NCBI GenBank assembly: GCA_964614585.1
Contig: CAZTLW010000022.1
Coordinates: 1 to 23,654 of the forward strand
Direction of reading: 5' to 3'
Length of the DNA stretch: 23,654 nucleotides
Origin: JAHEFX01 sp964614585
GTDB lineage: Bacteria > Actinomycetota > Acidimicrobiia > Spongiisociales > JAENVV01
In this document: positions 22,493 through 23,654 of the stretch, piece after piece
Layout: the number at the start of each line of letters is the position of its first letter
How positions within the stretch are numbered: the first letter of the stretch is position 1
Translations under genes and position numbers: made by a program
The notes under the pieces: generated by a model
Databases searched by the model: none
Told to the model about the DNA's origin: nothing
The model's input: only the letters and a program-made list of their open reading frames with translations

Positions 22493-23654
22493 ATGATCGA
22501 CATCACCGTCCTCCGCACCGACCCCGACCGCGTCCGCGCCTCGCTGGCCGAACGGGGCATGGAGCTCGACGTCGACCGACTCGTCGCCCTCGACGAGGAG
22601 GTGCGAGGGCTCCGGCACCGGGCCGACGAGCTCCGGGCGGAGCAGAAGCGGGTCGGCCAGTCGATCCGTTCCCTGGAAGGCGCGGAGAAGGAGGCGGCGA
22701 TTGCCAGGGCCGGTGGCCTCGCCGACGAGTCGAAGGCGCTGGCCGCCCGCGCCGACGAACTCGACGCCGAATTCCGGGAACTGTGGATCCAGGTACCCAA
22801 CTTCGCCCACGAGACCGCGGCCCGCGGGCTGGGCGAGGAGGACAACGCCGAGATCGTTCGGGTCGGCGAGCCTCCCGTGTTCGAGGGTGAGCCGCTCGAC
22901 CATCTGGAGCTGGGTGAGTCGCTCGGCATCATCGACGTCGAGTCGGCGGCCCGGGTGTCGGGCAGTCGATTCGCCTTCCTCAAGGGCCAGGCCGTCTTCT
23001 TGGAGTTCGCCCTCGTCCGGTTCGCCCTCGACGTCCTTGCCGACGAGGGCTTCCTCCCCGTGATCCCACCCGTCCTCGTCCGGGAGGAGGCGCTCTTCGG
23101 GACCGGCTTCTTCCCCGAGGCCCGCGACCAGGTGTACGCGGTGCCCGAGGACGACCTGTTCCTCGTCGGGACCGCCGAGGTGCCGCTCGCCTCCCTCCAC
23201 GTCGACGAGATCGTCGAGCGCGACGACCTGCCCATCCGCTACGCCGGGTTCTCCACCTGCTTCCGCCGCGAGGCGGGCAGCTACGGCCGCGACACCCGGG
23301 GGATCTTCCGGGTGCACCAGTTCGACAAGGTGGAGATGTTCTCGTTCGTCCTCCCCGAGGACTCCTGGGACGAGCACGAGTACCTGCACTCGATCGAGCG
23401 GCGGTTGGTCGACGCGCTCGAGCTGCCCTACCGGGTGGTCAACGTGGCGGCCGGCGACCTCGGCGCGTCGGCGGCCAAGAAGTACGACATCGAGGCGTGG
23501 ATCCCCTCCCAGGGCGCCTACCGGGAGGTCACCTCGTGCTCGAACACCACCGACTTCCAGAGCCGCCGGCTGCGGATCCGAACCCGGGGTGAGCAGGCCA
23601 CCGAGTTCGTCCACACCCTCAACGGCACGGCCATCGCCATCGGCCGCACGATCC
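22493..23654 (+). CDS. serS: Seryl-tRNA synthetase, 3' end outside window
   Basis: Class II aminoacyl-tRNA synthetase charging tRNA-Ser; 387 codons visible of an expected 420 or so. Seen: N-terminal start MIDITVLRTDPDRVRASLAE, a long antiparallel coiled coil (about residues 28-105), VSGSRFAFLKGQAVFLEFAL, the serine-binding TxE motif in FLVGTAEVPLASLH, motif 2 with FRREAGSYGRDTRGIFRVHQF, and the beginning of motif 3, NGTAIAIGRTI, at the right edge. The frame has no stop before the window end. The ATG lies four bases after the preceding stop, with no clear ribosome site, suggesting coupling to the membrane-protein gene. No T-box leader is present. Confidence 0.97.
   Translation, partial: MIDITVLRTDPDRVRASLAERGMELDVDRLVALDEEVRGLRHRADELRAEQKRVGQSIRSLEGAEKEAAIARAGGLADESKALAARADELDAEFRELWIQVPNFAHETAARGLGEEDNAEIVRVGEPPVFEGEPLDHLELGESLGIIDVESAARVSGSRFAFLKGQAVFLEFALVRFALDVLADEGFLPVIPPVLVREEALFGTGFFPEARDQVYAVPEDDLFLVGTAEVPLASLHVDEIVERDDLPIRYAGFSTCFRREAGSYGRDTRGIFRVHQFDKVEMFSFVLPEDSWDEHEYLHSIERRLVDALELPYRVVNVAAGDLGASAAKKYDIEAWIPSQGAYREVTSCSNTTDFQSRRLRIRTRGEQATEFVHTLNGTAIAIGRTI

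Overview
This is a 23.7 kb piece of a very GC-rich bacterial chromosome. It looks like a scaffold from a draft or metagenome-assembled genome, because it has two runs of exactly 100 N, one of them flanked by an identical 55-bp overlap. Gene content and order point to Actinomycetota, and I infer a lineage outside the classical Streptomyces/Mycobacterium groups, possibly Acidimicrobiia. The evidence is a fhaA-fhaB-pstP-rodA-pbpA-pknB cluster beside a tRNA-Leu gene, a PASTA kinase, frequent GTG starts, short TANNNT -10 elements next to start codons, and no T-tracts after terminators. The class-level assignment is inference.

Layout. 1-2899 (minus) is a translationally coupled operon: a CPBP membrane protease-like gene, then purC, purS, purQ and the start of purL (de novo purine synthesis). 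2974-3798 (plus) is lgt, which makes prolipoproteins. 3953-7581 (plus) is one large gene, broken only by an assembly gap, for a zinc-ribbon / class III cyclase / AAA ATPase protein. 7601-8674 is an AbiEi-N/DUF559-type gene framed by two 74-bp inverted repeats. 8701-10989 (minus) is lon, preceded by a SigR/SigH-like promoter. 11150-13548 (plus) is an MBOAT acyltransferase overlapping a membrane-anchored SGNH hydrolase, probably an envelope O-acylation pair. 13641-21047 (minus) is the growth and division signalling operon fhaA, fhaB, pstP, rodA, pbpA (3' end missing), pknB (5' end missing) and mutY. 21061-21330 is a dense array of three-base-loop hairpins. 21384-23654 (plus) is tRNA-Leu(CAG), a single-pass membrane protein starting seven bases after the tRNA, and serS (cut by the window end).

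How the genes work together. RodA and PbpA polymerise and cross-link peptidoglycan; PknB (sensor kinase), PstP (phosphatase) and the two FHA proteins (phosphothreonine readers) are expected to tune that machinery. Lgt and the MBOAT/SGNH pair also act at the envelope. The pur, mutY, lon, serS and tRNA genes are housekeeping.

No wholly new defence or biosynthetic system is evident. The most unusual items are the inverted-repeat-framed DUF559 gene, the palindrome family GAACCCWGGGTTC placed at gene 3' ends, the modular hairpin array before fhaA and tRNA-Leu, and the tRNA-mRNA junction.
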